The translations under genes were made by a program, and so were the position numbers. Shown here piece after piece: positions 25,228 to 33,171 of a stretch of 64,000 bases of DNA. Source of the stretch: Lachnospiraceae bacterium. GTDB lineage: Bacteria > Bacillota > Clostridia > Lachnospirales > Lachnospiraceae. The notes beneath the pieces are model-generated. The model worked only from the letters and a program-made list of their open reading frames with translations. It searched no databases and was not told the origin of the DNA. The stretch covers positions 1 through 64,000 of the forward strand of contig SFDP01000014.1 in assembly GCA_004558185.1 (NCBI GenBank), written 5' to 3'. How positions within the stretch are numbered: position 1 is the stretch's first letter; every line of letters starts with the position of its first letter.

Positions 25228-26328
25228 TTATGCTAACTGCTCCAAATGACCGACTGCCAGATCAAGATGCTGCAGGGTTCCTGCCAAACCGTTTTCATAC
25301 AGGAAAATTCCCGTGCTGCGGATTGCTCCATTGATCTCACCTTGACTGTTTTTGTGAGTGAAGTCAGTGGCTGCATTCTGCAGGCAGATCGCACCTACTC
25401 CCTTTTCCTCCAGCCGATATAATCTGGATGTTCCGTCTTTTTGCTGTATCCAAATCTTTAGCTTATCCCAAATGCTGTCATTCTCATCGATCCAGCCGTT
25501 TCCATCCTCATCATACTTTGCCAGATCAGCAAAGCCGTCTCCCGATTTTGTTCCAAACAGTTCCGAGCCGTTATTGATCTTCCCATCTCCATTTAGGTCC
25601 AGAGCCAGATAGCCGCTGTCCTCACAAAGCCGAGAAATAGCCTCTTCTTCTCCGTCTGCATCCAGATCGAAGAAAAATTTCTGATCAGAAACCTCTGCAA
25701 TATTCCCATTCAGATTAATGACCAGAGGATCACACATGGCAGTTGTCCTGCGCTCCCGGCTGATATATTGGGAAAAGCTGCGGCTCATGCCTACATCCAC
25801 CTGAAAAGAGAGTTCCCGCCCATCTGCAGTTCTAACCATTCCGACAGCAGAAAAGCTGGTGCTTTCCGATTCTGAATAGAAGATCTCCTCCCTGGCCGTA
25901 ATTTGAAGCGTCTGTATGGGTCTTGCCTCTATCCTGTTTGGGGACAGATCGGAGGAACTCAGTCCGTTCTTCAGCCCCAGTCTCTCCGCCAGATCCTTTC
26001 CTGCACGTTCCCCAAAGAGCAGCTTCCATAAATAAACGATGGTTTGCTGCCTAATCTCCTTTAGGGCTTCTCCAAAGTCCGCTTCCGTATTTGCCTGATA
26101 CAGCCGGAAGAGATTTCCTGATCCCGACAGCTTTGCCTGGGCATCATTCAGTTTTTCTCCTCCCCCCTCTTTTGTATTCTGTAAATTTTCCTCTGTTCCT
26201 AATTCTTCCTCAGTGGTGGCGCCGGTCATTCCTCCTCCCAGGCTCACCTGATAAGATAACCTCCTTGTCTGACTGGACTGAAGAGTCCTTGCGGATTCCA
26301 TTCCTATAAAAGAAGAAGCAATTTTCAA
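25228..26328 (-). CDS. EF-hand-like calcium-binding protein of the motility regulon
   Basis: Function unknown. The 366-residue soluble protein has three Asp/Asn-rich calcium loops near residues 222 (DLDADGEEE), 245 (DLNGDGKIN) and 274 (DEDGNGWID), the kind found in VCBS/dockerin-like surface or virulence proteins. No signal peptide or membrane helix is present. A TTG start at 26328 (KIASSFIGMESARTLQSS) has a GA-rich site upstream. Longer open frame reaching 26463 runs through an untranslated leader with a terminator-like hairpin, so I reject it. A perfect sigma-28 promoter lies about 165 bp upstream. Confidence 0.75.
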   Translation of the reverse strand: MKIASSFIGMESARTLQSSQTRRLSYQVSLGGGMTGATTEEELGTEENLQNTKEGGGEKLNDAQAKLSGSGNLFRLYQANTEADFGEALKEIRQQTIVYLWKLLFGERAGKDLAERLGLKNGLSSSDLSPNRIEARPIQTLQITAREEIFYSESESTSFSAVGMVRTADGRELSFQVDVGMSRSFSQYISRERRTTAMCDPLVINLNGNIAEVSDQKFFFDLDADGEEEAISRLCEDSGYLALDLNGDGKINNGSELFGTKSGDGFADLAKYDEDGNGWIDENDSIWDKLKIWIQQKDGTSRLYRLEEKGVGAICLQNAATDFTHKNSQGEINGAIRSTGIFLYENGLAGTLQHLDLAVGHLEQLA

Positions 26329-26390
26329 TCCCTCATTTCCTTCCTTTTGCAGCAATCCTTTATTCGTCTTAACCTCCCTGTATCCGACAA

Positions 26391-26436
26391 ATAAAAAAAG
26401 GTGCACAAGTGAGTAAATCCGTTTACTCTCCCGGCA
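26391..26436 (-). promoter_or_regulatory. Terminator-like hairpin in the leader of the calcium-binding gene
   Basis: On the minus strand GGTGC and GAGTAAA pair with TTTACTC and GCACC, followed by TTTTTTTATT. It sits after the sigma-28 promoter and about 60 bp before the start codon, so it would attenuate the gene unless read through or opposed. Confidence 0.6.
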
Positions 26437-26500
26437 CCTTCCCTGGTTCTGCCTTATATTCATAAAAGCACCTTGGCCAAAGGGCTTCCATGTACTTATT

Positions 26501-26527
26501 ATATCGGCCAGCTCAAAAGAAACTTTA
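26501..26527 (-). promoter_or_regulatory. Flagellar sigma-28 (SigD/FliA) promoter
   Basis: On the minus strand TAAA (26524-26527), 15 bp, then GCCGATAT (26501-26508), an exact consensus match. Confidence 0.88.
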
Positions 26528-26607
26528 GCAGATAAAAGACGTAAATCAGGATAATATACTGCGTGAATAGTGTAGTTATTTAGAAACCCTTACATCAGCT
26601 TCTTCCG

Positions 26608-26763
26608 TTATTTCCCCAGAACCTGTAATTCTACTACATGATTAGTCGTTCTGATGTTATTTCCATTCATATATACACGAATATAGCGAGCCTCAACACT
26701 TTCTCCTTCCCCCGGTTTTGTCCGTTCGGTATTTCCATCCAGCCAGTTCACCCTATATGATGT
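26608..26763 (-). pseudogene. Remnant of an F5/8 type C (discoidin, CBM32-like) domain
   Basis: The minus strand encodes about 50 in-frame residues ending at a TAA, including YRVNWLDGN and ARYIRVYMNGN, then VVELQVLGK. This is the C-terminal strand pattern of F5/8C carbohydrate-binding domains. No start or upstream domain is present, so it is the broken end of a larger surface gene. The stretch 26764-26964 holds nothing else I can name. Confidence 0.6.
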
Positions 26764-26964
26764 ATTTTCTTTTCATTCGTTACACTTTTATGGCACTATT
26801 CAACAAATCTCTCTATACTTCTCTTTCAAGTCGAAGTCCGGTATACACCAAGGTGAGGAGCCGTTTAATTTCTGAACCATTACAAAATTCTTTTCTTCAT
26901 GCTACAATAAGGAGAATATCTTGATGTGACAATGTGACAAATGGATGATAGAGAGGAACCGACA

Positions 26965-27519
26965 ATGGACAGACAAATACGAATTGCTGTGAAAGAAGAT
27001 GCCAAAGAGCTGCTTGCTCTTTATACGCCCTATGTGGAGCAAACAGCCATCACCTTTGAATATGAGGCTCCTTCCTTGGATGAGTTCGAGAAAAGAATCG
27101 AACAGACCCTTAAAAAATTTCCTTATCTGGTGGCTCAGCAGGATGGACAGCTTGTAGGCTATGCCTATGCCGGCCCCTTTAGACCCAGACCTGCCTATGA
27201 CTGGGCCGTGGAAACCACAATCTATATCCGTCAGGACCAAAAGAAAACAGGGCTTGGCAGAGAATTATACCAAGCCCTGGAAAACCTTCTTTCAAAACAG
27301 CATATTTTAAATCTCTATGCCTGTATTGCCTATCCCACCGTTGAGGATGAATACCTGACCCGGGACAGTGTTCACTTTCACCAACGGCTTGGCTATCGTT
27401 TAGTAGGGGAATTTTACCAATGTGGTTACAAATTTGGCCGCTGGTACAATATGGTGTGGATGGAAAAGCATCTGGGAAACCATGAAGCTAATCCTTCCCC
27501 TGTATGCCGATTTAATTAA
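26965..27519 (+). CDS. GNAT N-acetyltransferase (Pat/bar-like)
   Basis: Acetyl-CoA-dependent transferase of 184 residues with layout like the phosphinothricin/methionine sulfoximine N-acetyltransferases. N-terminal IRIAVKEDAKELLALYTPYVEQTAITFEYE, acceptor loop FRPRPAYDWAVETTIYI, acetyl-CoA loop QKKTGLGRELYQAL and the typical SVHFHQRLGYRLVGEFYQCGYKFGRWYNMVWMEK. The actual substrate cannot be read. The ATG at 26965 has AGAGG 8 nt upstream; an ATG at 26941 lacks one. Convergent with the deacetylase gene. Confidence 0.85.
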   Translation: MDRQIRIAVKEDAKELLALYTPYVEQTAITFEYEAPSLDEFEKRIEQTLKKFPYLVAQQDGQLVGYAYAGPFRPRPAYDWAVETTIYIRQDQKKTGLGRELYQALENLLSKQHILNLYACIAYPTVEDEYLTRDSVHFHQRLGYRLVGEFYQCGYKFGRWYNMVWMEKHLGNHEANPSPVCRFN

Positions 27520-27562
27520 CGATCAGATTTACAAAAGAAGCTGGCGGATTTTGTCCCCCTTC

Positions 27563-28624
27563 TTACTCCCAGGGGTATTCATCCAGGCTGACAAATTCAT
27601 AGCCCTGATTTCTGGCATAGTCGATAAAGTCCCCCATAATCATCGCATTATCCGGTGACGTGGAGTGAAGCAGGATTACCGCTCCGGGATGCAGTCTTTC
27701 GGTAATGGTCTGCAATGATTTGCTGACCCCGGGCTGATTCTTCGGATCCCAGTCCGCATAGGCCAGGGACCAGAACACATTTTTATAGCCCAGATCATGA
27801 ACTAAATCCATGGCATTCTCAGAATATTCACCCGATGGGAACCTAAAATACGGGCTTGTATAGCCAAAATTTGCCCGAAGATAATTATCTACGCCCAATA
27901 TCTCCCAGGCAAGCTCTTCTCTGGATAAGGCACTGCAGTCGGGATGGGTGCTTGCATGATTACCCACAATATGTCCGTCATCAATCATCCGAGCTACAAT
28001 TTCGGGAGCAGTCTGCAAATAATCCAGGGTACAGAAAAAGGTTGCTGTCACCTCCTTTTCCTTCAGTACGTTTAAGATATCAACGGTAAGATTTTCGTAT
28101 TCATATCCGCAGTCAAAGGTCAGATACAGCTTTTTTCCCTCTGTCCGGTTATCCCAAGCCAGGGCTCCAACCTGAAGACTATCGAAATACGCCTGATTAT
28201 CTACGGTAATCTGATTGGGGGCTCCATCCTTTGCCGCACCAAAGCCAAAGCTCTTCTTCTCTGTAGATAACCCCTCTTCATTCTCTGGATCCGAAACGAA
28301 AAACTCAATAATCTCCAGGGGTTCATTGCCGGTGAATGTGGAACCGGACACTTCTACCCGGGGGATATGGGTTACCACAGCAGCGCCTTCTTTCGGTTCT
28401 TTGGCCAAATCCTCCTCCAATGCCAATGAGGTATCTGTCTCCCCCTCCTCCGACAGATTCTCTGCTTTGCTTTCTTTCCTCTCAGGAGATGCCACAGTTT
28501 CCCCGAACTCAGCAGAAGAAAGAGTTTCCTTAGTGGAGCAGGCTCCCAGCATTAGAATGGCAATAGTAATCACGCTTAGTGTACTCAATAATTTTCTCAT
28601 ATGTCTTTCGCTTTCTTTAATCAA
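27563..28624 (-). CDS. PdaA-like polysaccharide deacetylase lipoprotein
   Basis: A NodB-type deacetylase, likely the delta-lactam-forming de-N-acetylase of spore cortex. The 353 residues include a lipobox (LMLGAC), a linker and the NodB domain: YLTFDCGYE (catalytic Asp, with Cys in place of the usual Asp), GNHASTHPDCS (metal His pair), YFRFPSGEY, and VILLHSTSPDN. The FDCGYE and RFPSGEYS variants are seen in PdaA rather than chitin deacetylases. Starts at 28624 and 28600 are both possible; the second begins MRKLLSTLS. Confidence 0.85.
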   Translation of the reverse strand: MIKESERHMRKLLSTLSVITIAILMLGACSTKETLSSAEFGETVASPERKESKAENLSEEGETDTSLALEEDLAKEPKEGAAVVTHIPRVEVSGSTFTGNEPLEIIEFFVSDPENEEGLSTEKKSFGFGAAKDGAPNQITVDNQAYFDSLQVGALAWDNRTEGKKLYLTFDCGYEYENLTVDILNVLKEKEVTATFFCTLDYLQTAPEIVARMIDDGHIVGNHASTHPDCSALSREELAWEILGVDNYLRANFGYTSPYFRFPSGEYSENAMDLVHDLGYKNVFWSLAYADWDPKNQPGVSKSLQTITERLHPGAVILLHSTSPDNAMIMGDFIDYARNQGYEFVSLDEYPWE

Positions 28625-28657
28625 TCATTATCTTCCATAATTAAGCAGCAATGAATA

Positions 28658-28685
28658 ACAGGCAACGTCATGCGACCCTGCCTGT
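28658..28685 (-). terminator. Hairpin after the aconitase-family gene
   Basis: ACAGGCA and TGCCTGT (28658-28664 with 28679-28685) pair across a 14-nt loop. Only a weak T tract follows on the minus strand. Confidence 0.4.
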
Positions 28686-28705
28686 CTCCGTTTGTCTTTA
28701 TCCGA

Positions 28706-30994
28706 CTAAACCCTGTTATAATTAATCAAACAGCCCTTCAGAATAATCTGTCTTTCCTCATCGGTCAGTTCTCCCAAAGCCAGCTCGAATTCGGTCAAAC
28801 TGCCATCCTTAACCACATAGGCCTTAATGGTGCTCTCCTTATTCTCCACAGCCTCACGAATACCCGGGAAGAACAGGTAGTCCAGATTCTTAAAGGGCAG
28901 TTCTCCCTCTTTAATCATAAAGGGAAGCATACCCCAGTTAATCAGGTTGGAACGATATCTCTTGGTAGCATACTCATTGGCAATATTTGCCCAGCCCCCT
29001 AATACCTTCTGGCAGCTTGCTGCCTGCTCTCTGGCAGAACCGTCTCCCGGCTTTCGGGCAAAAATGGTAGAGCCAAAGCCCATATTCCCCTCTCCTGCCT
29101 CAGGAAACCTGCTCTGAACCACAGCCATGATCTCTTTTAGTTCCGGTTTTGCTTCCAGCGGGCATTTTCCTTCCATAACCGCCTTCTGTGCCACCTGAAT
29201 GTCCTTTGCCCGACCCACATATTGGGGATCTTTTCTGGAAAGAGCAAATTCTGCCAGTCCCAGAGGGTTGGAACGGTAGGAGGAGGTTTCTCCGGAGGGA
29301 ATCAATTCATCCGTAGTGGTTACCGGATCATGGATTTCAGAAACCACACGAAGCAGGAGATTTTCAGGCAAGGCTGCCATTTCAGGCCAGTCCTTGATGT
29401 TGGGCCCTAATTTGATTTCTACCTCAGGATCTGCCACCCCTTTGGAATCAAATACACGATTGGCATAAATATTGGCATCAAAATGATATTGGTAAATACC
29501 CAAATCTCCATCAAAATCGGTTGCCGCCGTTAAAAATCCCTTATTTGCCGCTGTGGCTGCAATAGAGCGGGCATCCATCAGCGCTACAGAAGAAATCTGT
29601 CCGCTTTGCAGCTTACTTCCTTCACGATTGGGGAAGTTTCTGGTATTATGACGAATACTGAAGCCATTGTTGGAGGGAGTATCTCCTGCACCAAAGCAAG
29701 GCCCACAGAAGGCCGTTTTCATGATTGCTCCGGTTTCCATAAGGGCTGCTGCACAGCCATTCTTAATCAGCTCCATATAAATGGGAGTGGAGGCAGGATA
29801 AACATTCAGGGAAAATTCATCCGCACCGATATATTTTCCTTTTAAAATATCTGCTGCCGCACAGATGTTTTCAAAGCCACCGCCTGCACAGCCGGCGATG
29901 ATTCCCTGATCTACATAGAGCTTGCCATCTCTGATTTTATCCTGCAGGGAATATTCTACTGCCCCATCCAGGCTTACCAGTGCCCGTTTTTCTACCTCTG
30001 CCAGCACATCCCCCAGATTCCGGTTTACTTCCTCAATGGTGTATACATTGCTGGGATGGAAGGGCATGGCTATCATAGGTTTAATTTTACTTAAATCAAC
30101 GACTACCATACCGTCATAGTAGGCAACCTGACCCGGATTTAATTCCTTATGGTCCTTTACTCTTCCATGAATCTCAAAGTATTCTTTAATCACATCATCC
30201 GTTCGCCAAATGGAAGAAAGACAGGTGGTTTCTGTAGTCATTACGTCAATGCCGATACGGAAGTCTGCACTCAGGGCACTGACACCGGGACCCATAAACT
30301 CCATCACCTTATTCTTCACATATCCGTTTTCAAATACTGCACCGATAATCGCCAGAGCTACGTCCTGGGGACCCACACCCTTCATGGGTTCACCGGTCAA
30401 ATAAATACCGATCACTCCGGGCATATTAATGTCATAGGTCTGGTTCAAAAGCTGCTTAACCAGCTCCGGTCCTCCCTCACCCATAGCCATGGTTCCCAGA
30501 GCGCCATAACGGGTATGAGAGTCAGAGCCCAGAATCATTCTTCCGCCGCCGCTCATCATTTCTCTGGCATACTGGTGGATAACTGCCTGATGGGGAGGCA
30601 CATAAACACCACCATATTTTTTCGCACTGCTTAACCCAAACATATGGTCATCTTCATTAATGGTTCCCCCTACTGCACAAAGGGAGTTGTGGCAGTTAGT
30701 CAGCACATAGGGAATAGGAAACTTCTCCAGTCCTGACGCTCTTGCAGTCTGAATAATTCCTACAAAGGTAATATCGTGGGAGCAAAGCTGGTCAAATTTA
30801 ATCTGCAGCTTTTGCATATTACCGGATTGATTATGTTCTTTTAAAATTCCATAGGCTATGGTTTCCTTTGCCGCTTCCTCTTTGGAAACCGTTTTGCCTG
30901 TCTTACTTTTAATCTCATCTAAGGCGGAAGCGCTGTCTGCAATAATATCCGTTCCGTTCACCAGATAGGCTCCGCTTTCCAACAATTGAATCAT
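28706..30994 (-). CDS. Aconitase-family hydratase (YbhJ-like)
   Basis: A 762-residue [4Fe-4S] hydro-lyase-like protein, near the length of E. coli YbhJ (753) rather than the 850-900 of AcnA/AcnB. Features: SDSHTRYGALGTMAMGEGG (active-site region), cluster Cys in AGCAGGGFENI and CGPCFGAGDTPSNNGFSIRHNTRNFPNREGSK, and a C-terminal swivel domain (ALMDARSIAATAANKG). Substrate is not certain; citrate/isocitrate is plausible. GAGGAGG precedes the ATG at 30994; the open frame reaches further to 31102, but with no start signal. Confidence 0.85.
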   Translation of the reverse strand: MIQLLESGAYLVNGTDIIADSASALDEIKSKTGKTVSKEEAAKETIAYGILKEHNQSGNMQKLQIKFDQLCSHDITFVGIIQTARASGLEKFPIPYVLTNCHNSLCAVGGTINEDDHMFGLSSAKKYGGVYVPPHQAVIHQYAREMMSGGGRMILGSDSHTRYGALGTMAMGEGGPELVKQLLNQTYDINMPGVIGIYLTGEPMKGVGPQDVALAIIGAVFENGYVKNKVMEFMGPGVSALSADFRIGIDVMTTETTCLSSIWRTDDVIKEYFEIHGRVKDHKELNPGQVAYYDGMVVVDLSKIKPMIAMPFHPSNVYTIEEVNRNLGDVLAEVEKRALVSLDGAVEYSLQDKIRDGKLYVDQGIIAGCAGGGFENICAAADILKGKYIGADEFSLNVYPASTPIYMELIKNGCAAALMETGAIMKTAFCGPCFGAGDTPSNNGFSIRHNTRNFPNREGSKLQSGQISSVALMDARSIAATAANKGFLTAATDFDGDLGIYQYHFDANIYANRVFDSKGVADPEVEIKLGPNIKDWPEMAALPENLLLRVVSEIHDPVTTTDELIPSGETSSYRSNPLGLAEFALSRKDPQYVGRAKDIQVAQKAVMEGKCPLEAKPELKEIMAVVQSRFPEAGEGNMGFGSTIFARKPGDGSAREQAASCQKVLGGWANIANEYATKRYRSNLINWGMLPFMIKEGELPFKNLDYLFFPGIREAVENKESTIKAYVVKDGSLTEFELALGELTDEERQIILKGCLINYNRV

Positions 30995-31073
30995 GGTTTT
31001 CCTCCTCTTATTCTTTGTACCATACTCCATTTCATTTTCCTGATCCTGCCAACTGTAATCGGCATTCTTTTGT

Positions 31074-31102
31074 ATTATAGCTAAGGCAGGACTGGAATGC
31101 AA
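31074..31102 (-). promoter_or_regulatory. Sigma-A promoter of the aconitase-family gene
   Basis: TTGCAT (31097-31102), a 17-bp spacer and TATAAT (31074-31079) on the minus strand. Confidence 0.7.
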
Positions 31103-31201
31103 GAGTATCGCTCTGGCAAATCTTCTGCTGTTTTCCTAAAGTCAGGAATATTTCTCCAGGAGGCTGACTTGACATGCCTGCTGCCCACAGCCCATTCCAG
31201 A

Positions 31202-31405
31202 CTATGGTGGGCTGAAAATTTCATCAACGGTAAGCCGTAGTTCTTTTGCCAATGAAAATGCCAGAGATAGGGTCGGATCATACTTATTATTCTCAATGGC
31301 ATTCACTGTTTGTCGGGAAACACCGCATTTTTTTGCCAATTCTTCCTGCGATAATCCCAACTCCTTTCTCCTGCTTCTAATTATGTTTTCCACATTAGCC
31401 ACCAT
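31202..31405 (-). CDS. Small XRE-type helix-turn-helix regulator
   Basis: A 67-residue protein that is almost only the HTH (about 5-60): IRSRRKELGLSQEELAKKCGVSRQTVNAIENNKYDPTLSLAFSLAKELRLTVDEIF. Such minimal YvaO/YgzD-like regulators usually control the gene next to them. The ATG has AGGAAAAGGT upstream and overlaps the 3' end of the small membrane protein gene by 11 bp, so the pair is translationally coupled. Confidence 0.85.
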   Translation of the reverse strand: MVANVENIIRSRRKELGLSQEELAKKCGVSRQTVNAIENNKYDPTLSLAFSLAKELRLTVDEIFSPP

Positions 31406-31685
31406 ACCTTTTCCTGTAATACATGAGGGCAATAAAATAAATAATAGCAGCAACCTCAAGCTGAATCAACGGATTGGAGTTCATATTCTGTGCTCTTACA
31501 AAATTTTCAATAACATCTAATACCATTGCTCCTACTACGGTAGATAAGGTGAATGAACTGGCTTTCCAGATAATGATTTGATTGCGCTCATCTCCCGGTT
31601 TCAGCAGTGATACCAGCATAAAAATATCCAGTACAGCGAATATGAATAAAATAATTCCTAAAAAAATCATTGCTCCTATGGGCAT
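31395..31685 (-). CDS. Small three-helix membrane protein coupled to the HTH gene
   Basis: Not assigned to a named family. The 96-residue protein has hydrophobic segments at about 4-27, 38-60 and 75-92. GGAGGAAAAGGT precedes the ATG at 31685. The upstream open frame to 31787 runs back into the promoter. Membrane protein plus minimal XRE regulator is a common arrangement whose membrane partner is thought to modulate the regulator; that is inference here. Confidence 0.75.
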   Translation of the reverse strand: MPIGAMIFLGIILFIFAVLDIFMLVSLLKPGDERNQIIIWKASSFTLSTVVGAMVLDVIENFVRAQNMNSNPLIQLEVAAIIYFIALMYYRKRYGG

Positions 31686-31745
31686 ACCTTTTCCTCCTAA
31701 CAATATAGTGATATTTTTATATGTCAAAAAGTCTTTACATTTTTC

Positions 31746-31774
31746 ATTATGACAAATCAAAACCGGAATGTCAA
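31746..31774 (-). promoter_or_regulatory. Sigma-A promoter of the membrane protein/HTH pair
   Basis: TTGACA (31769-31774), a 17-bp spacer and CATAAT (31746-31751). The -35 and spacer lie in one arm of the perfect inverted repeat at 31752-31803. Confidence 0.65.
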
Positions 31775-31803
31775 GAGTTTTTGACATTCCGGTTTTGATT
31801 TGT
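31752..31803. repeat. Perfect 23-bp inverted repeat with a 6-nt loop
   Basis: Arms 31752-31774 and 31781-31803 are fully complementary. It probably ends transcription of the SASA esterase and overlaps the next promoter. Confidence 0.85.
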
Positions 31804-31845
31804 AAAAATATTAGTTATGGATTCAAGTCATCATTCGTGATAGGG

Positions 31846-32847
31846 CTACCTTTCCCCTAATTGTTGCCTGACAGAATCAGCTATTTTTGAGAAGGTATCC
31901 ATTTCGGCCATCTTCTGTAATACTCTTGGTGCAATTACTTTCTGATAGGCATTATTACCGTAATGAGCCCGAAGCTGATGTGCAGTCTGGCCGGTGCCGT
32001 TAATCAAATTTGATTCTGTGTCTCTGGGAATTTCTATATAGGTATTCCTATTCCATTCTTTGTAATTATCCCAGATTTTCCGACATTGCTCCTGACCATA
32101 CCAATAAGACACTGTTTCCATGTTATACCAGATATCTCTGTCCCATATACCCTTCGGAGTTCTTTCTCCCAGGCCCGCTCCATTCAATGCGGTAAATAAT
32201 GCTTCTGTCATTGCCTGAAATTCTGAATAATGCCGGTCTGCATTTGCTCCGTCATTTTCTCCCTGGCACCAGATGATTCCTGCAAATACATTGGATTCAT
32301 TAAGGCTTAAGGCATAGACAATCCTGTCCTTTAACGTCTGATAATAAGCCGTATCAGCCCCCCACTTTAAAACCACTGTACCCTCCCCACTATTACCTGC
32401 GGTGTCGGTTGGCTTTTTTTGTTCCTGACTATAGGTTCCGGGATTGCCGCTGGTAAATCCGGTGCCTCCGAATGCAATAGACAACATCAGAATTCCATAA
32501 TCCTCAGGAATGTAATCCAGCATTAAATTTGCTAATGGTAAGTGAATTCCTTTTGTACCAGCAGTTTCGGTTCCCTTCCTGTTGTGCTCTCTCATATCCT
32601 GCATAGACTGTGCACAGTAGCCCAAATCGATCACCTGCAGATTCTGCTTACCATAAAAGCCTAGTTGTTTAATTCGATCAGGGTCAGCATTTCTACAGGT
32701 GGCGTCAGTGTCTATGGGGGATTCATCATAACCAACGGCATTAGATTGTCCTGCGATACATACCACTACAAATTTATCATATGTTTTTTCATCAGCACAT
32801 TCATCTCCCATAGCTGAAATCCTTCTGTCCAAATTTACTTTCTCCAT
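31846..32847 (-). CDS. SASA-domain carbohydrate esterase (sialate O-acetylesterase-like)
   Basis: A 333-residue SGNH-type esterase. The Ser block is VVCIAGQSNAVGYDES (about 30-41), the Gly/Asn oxyanion region is SIAFGGTGFTSG, and GIIWCQGENDGAN gives the family's QGE motif. The His near the C terminus (TAHQLRAHYGNNAYQKVIAP) completes the likely catalytic set. No signal peptide is seen, so it may act on imported acetylated sugars. GGAGG precedes the ATG. The 324 bp upstream hold a partial family B repeat and the promoter of the divergent surface protein. Confidence 0.8.
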   Translation of the reverse strand: MEKVNLDRRISAMGDECADEKTYDKFVVVCIAGQSNAVGYDESPIDTDATCRNADPDRIKQLGFYGKQNLQVIDLGYCAQSMQDMREHNRKGTETAGTKGIHLPLANLMLDYIPEDYGILMLSIAFGGTGFTSGNPGTYSQEQKKPTDTAGNSGEGTVVLKWGADTAYYQTLKDRIVYALSLNESNVFAGIIWCQGENDGANADRHYSEFQAMTEALFTALNGAGLGERTPKGIWDRDIWYNMETVSYWYGQEQCRKIWDNYKEWNRNTYIEIPRDTESNLINGTGQTAHQLRAHYGNNAYQKVIAPRVLQKMAEMDTFSKIADSVRQQLGER

Positions 32848-33011
32848 TCCTTATTCTCCTCCTGCTGTTTTTAGGAAATATACGTCTTTCACCGGAATCA
32901 TATTTTCTCTATACCAATGTACCATTTCAAGCAGTTCTTTTCCAGCACCTGAAACAATTTTATCATAAGACAAATAGCCGTCTTTAAACAGGGTAAAACA
33001 GAATAAATTAA

Positions 33012-33059
33012 AAGAAGCTGTGTAACAGCGATTTTGCGAATGGGGTTCTGAATGGTTAC
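33012..33059 (-). repeat. Family B repeat, right-end fragment (B1)
   Basis: AAGCTGTGTAACAGCGATTT and the following GCGAATGGGG end in TTCTGAATGGTTAC. It matches the reverse complement of the left part of the copy at 48283-48437 almost base for base. The other end is not found. Confidence 0.65.
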
Positions 33060-33090
33060 AAAAAATCCCGGATAAATTACGCAGATTAAC

Positions 33091-33119
33091 TGGAATTTAA
33101 TGTCATATTTTGGTATAAT
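33091..33119 (+). promoter_or_regulatory. Promoter of the surface protein gene
   Basis: TGGAAT (33091-33096), a 17-bp spacer and TATAAT (33114-33119) preceded by TGG, giving an extended -10. Confidence 0.55.
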
Positions 33120-33171
33120 TAATCCATTTCTATTAACACAAAAACAGTAATTCAGCGAAAGGAAACCAAAG

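Noticed and set aside
26391..26494. Cyclic-di-GMP riboswitch in the leader of the calcium-loop gene
   Set aside because: The GEMM core motifs and its tetraloop/receptor were not found; only a terminator-like hairpin is supported.
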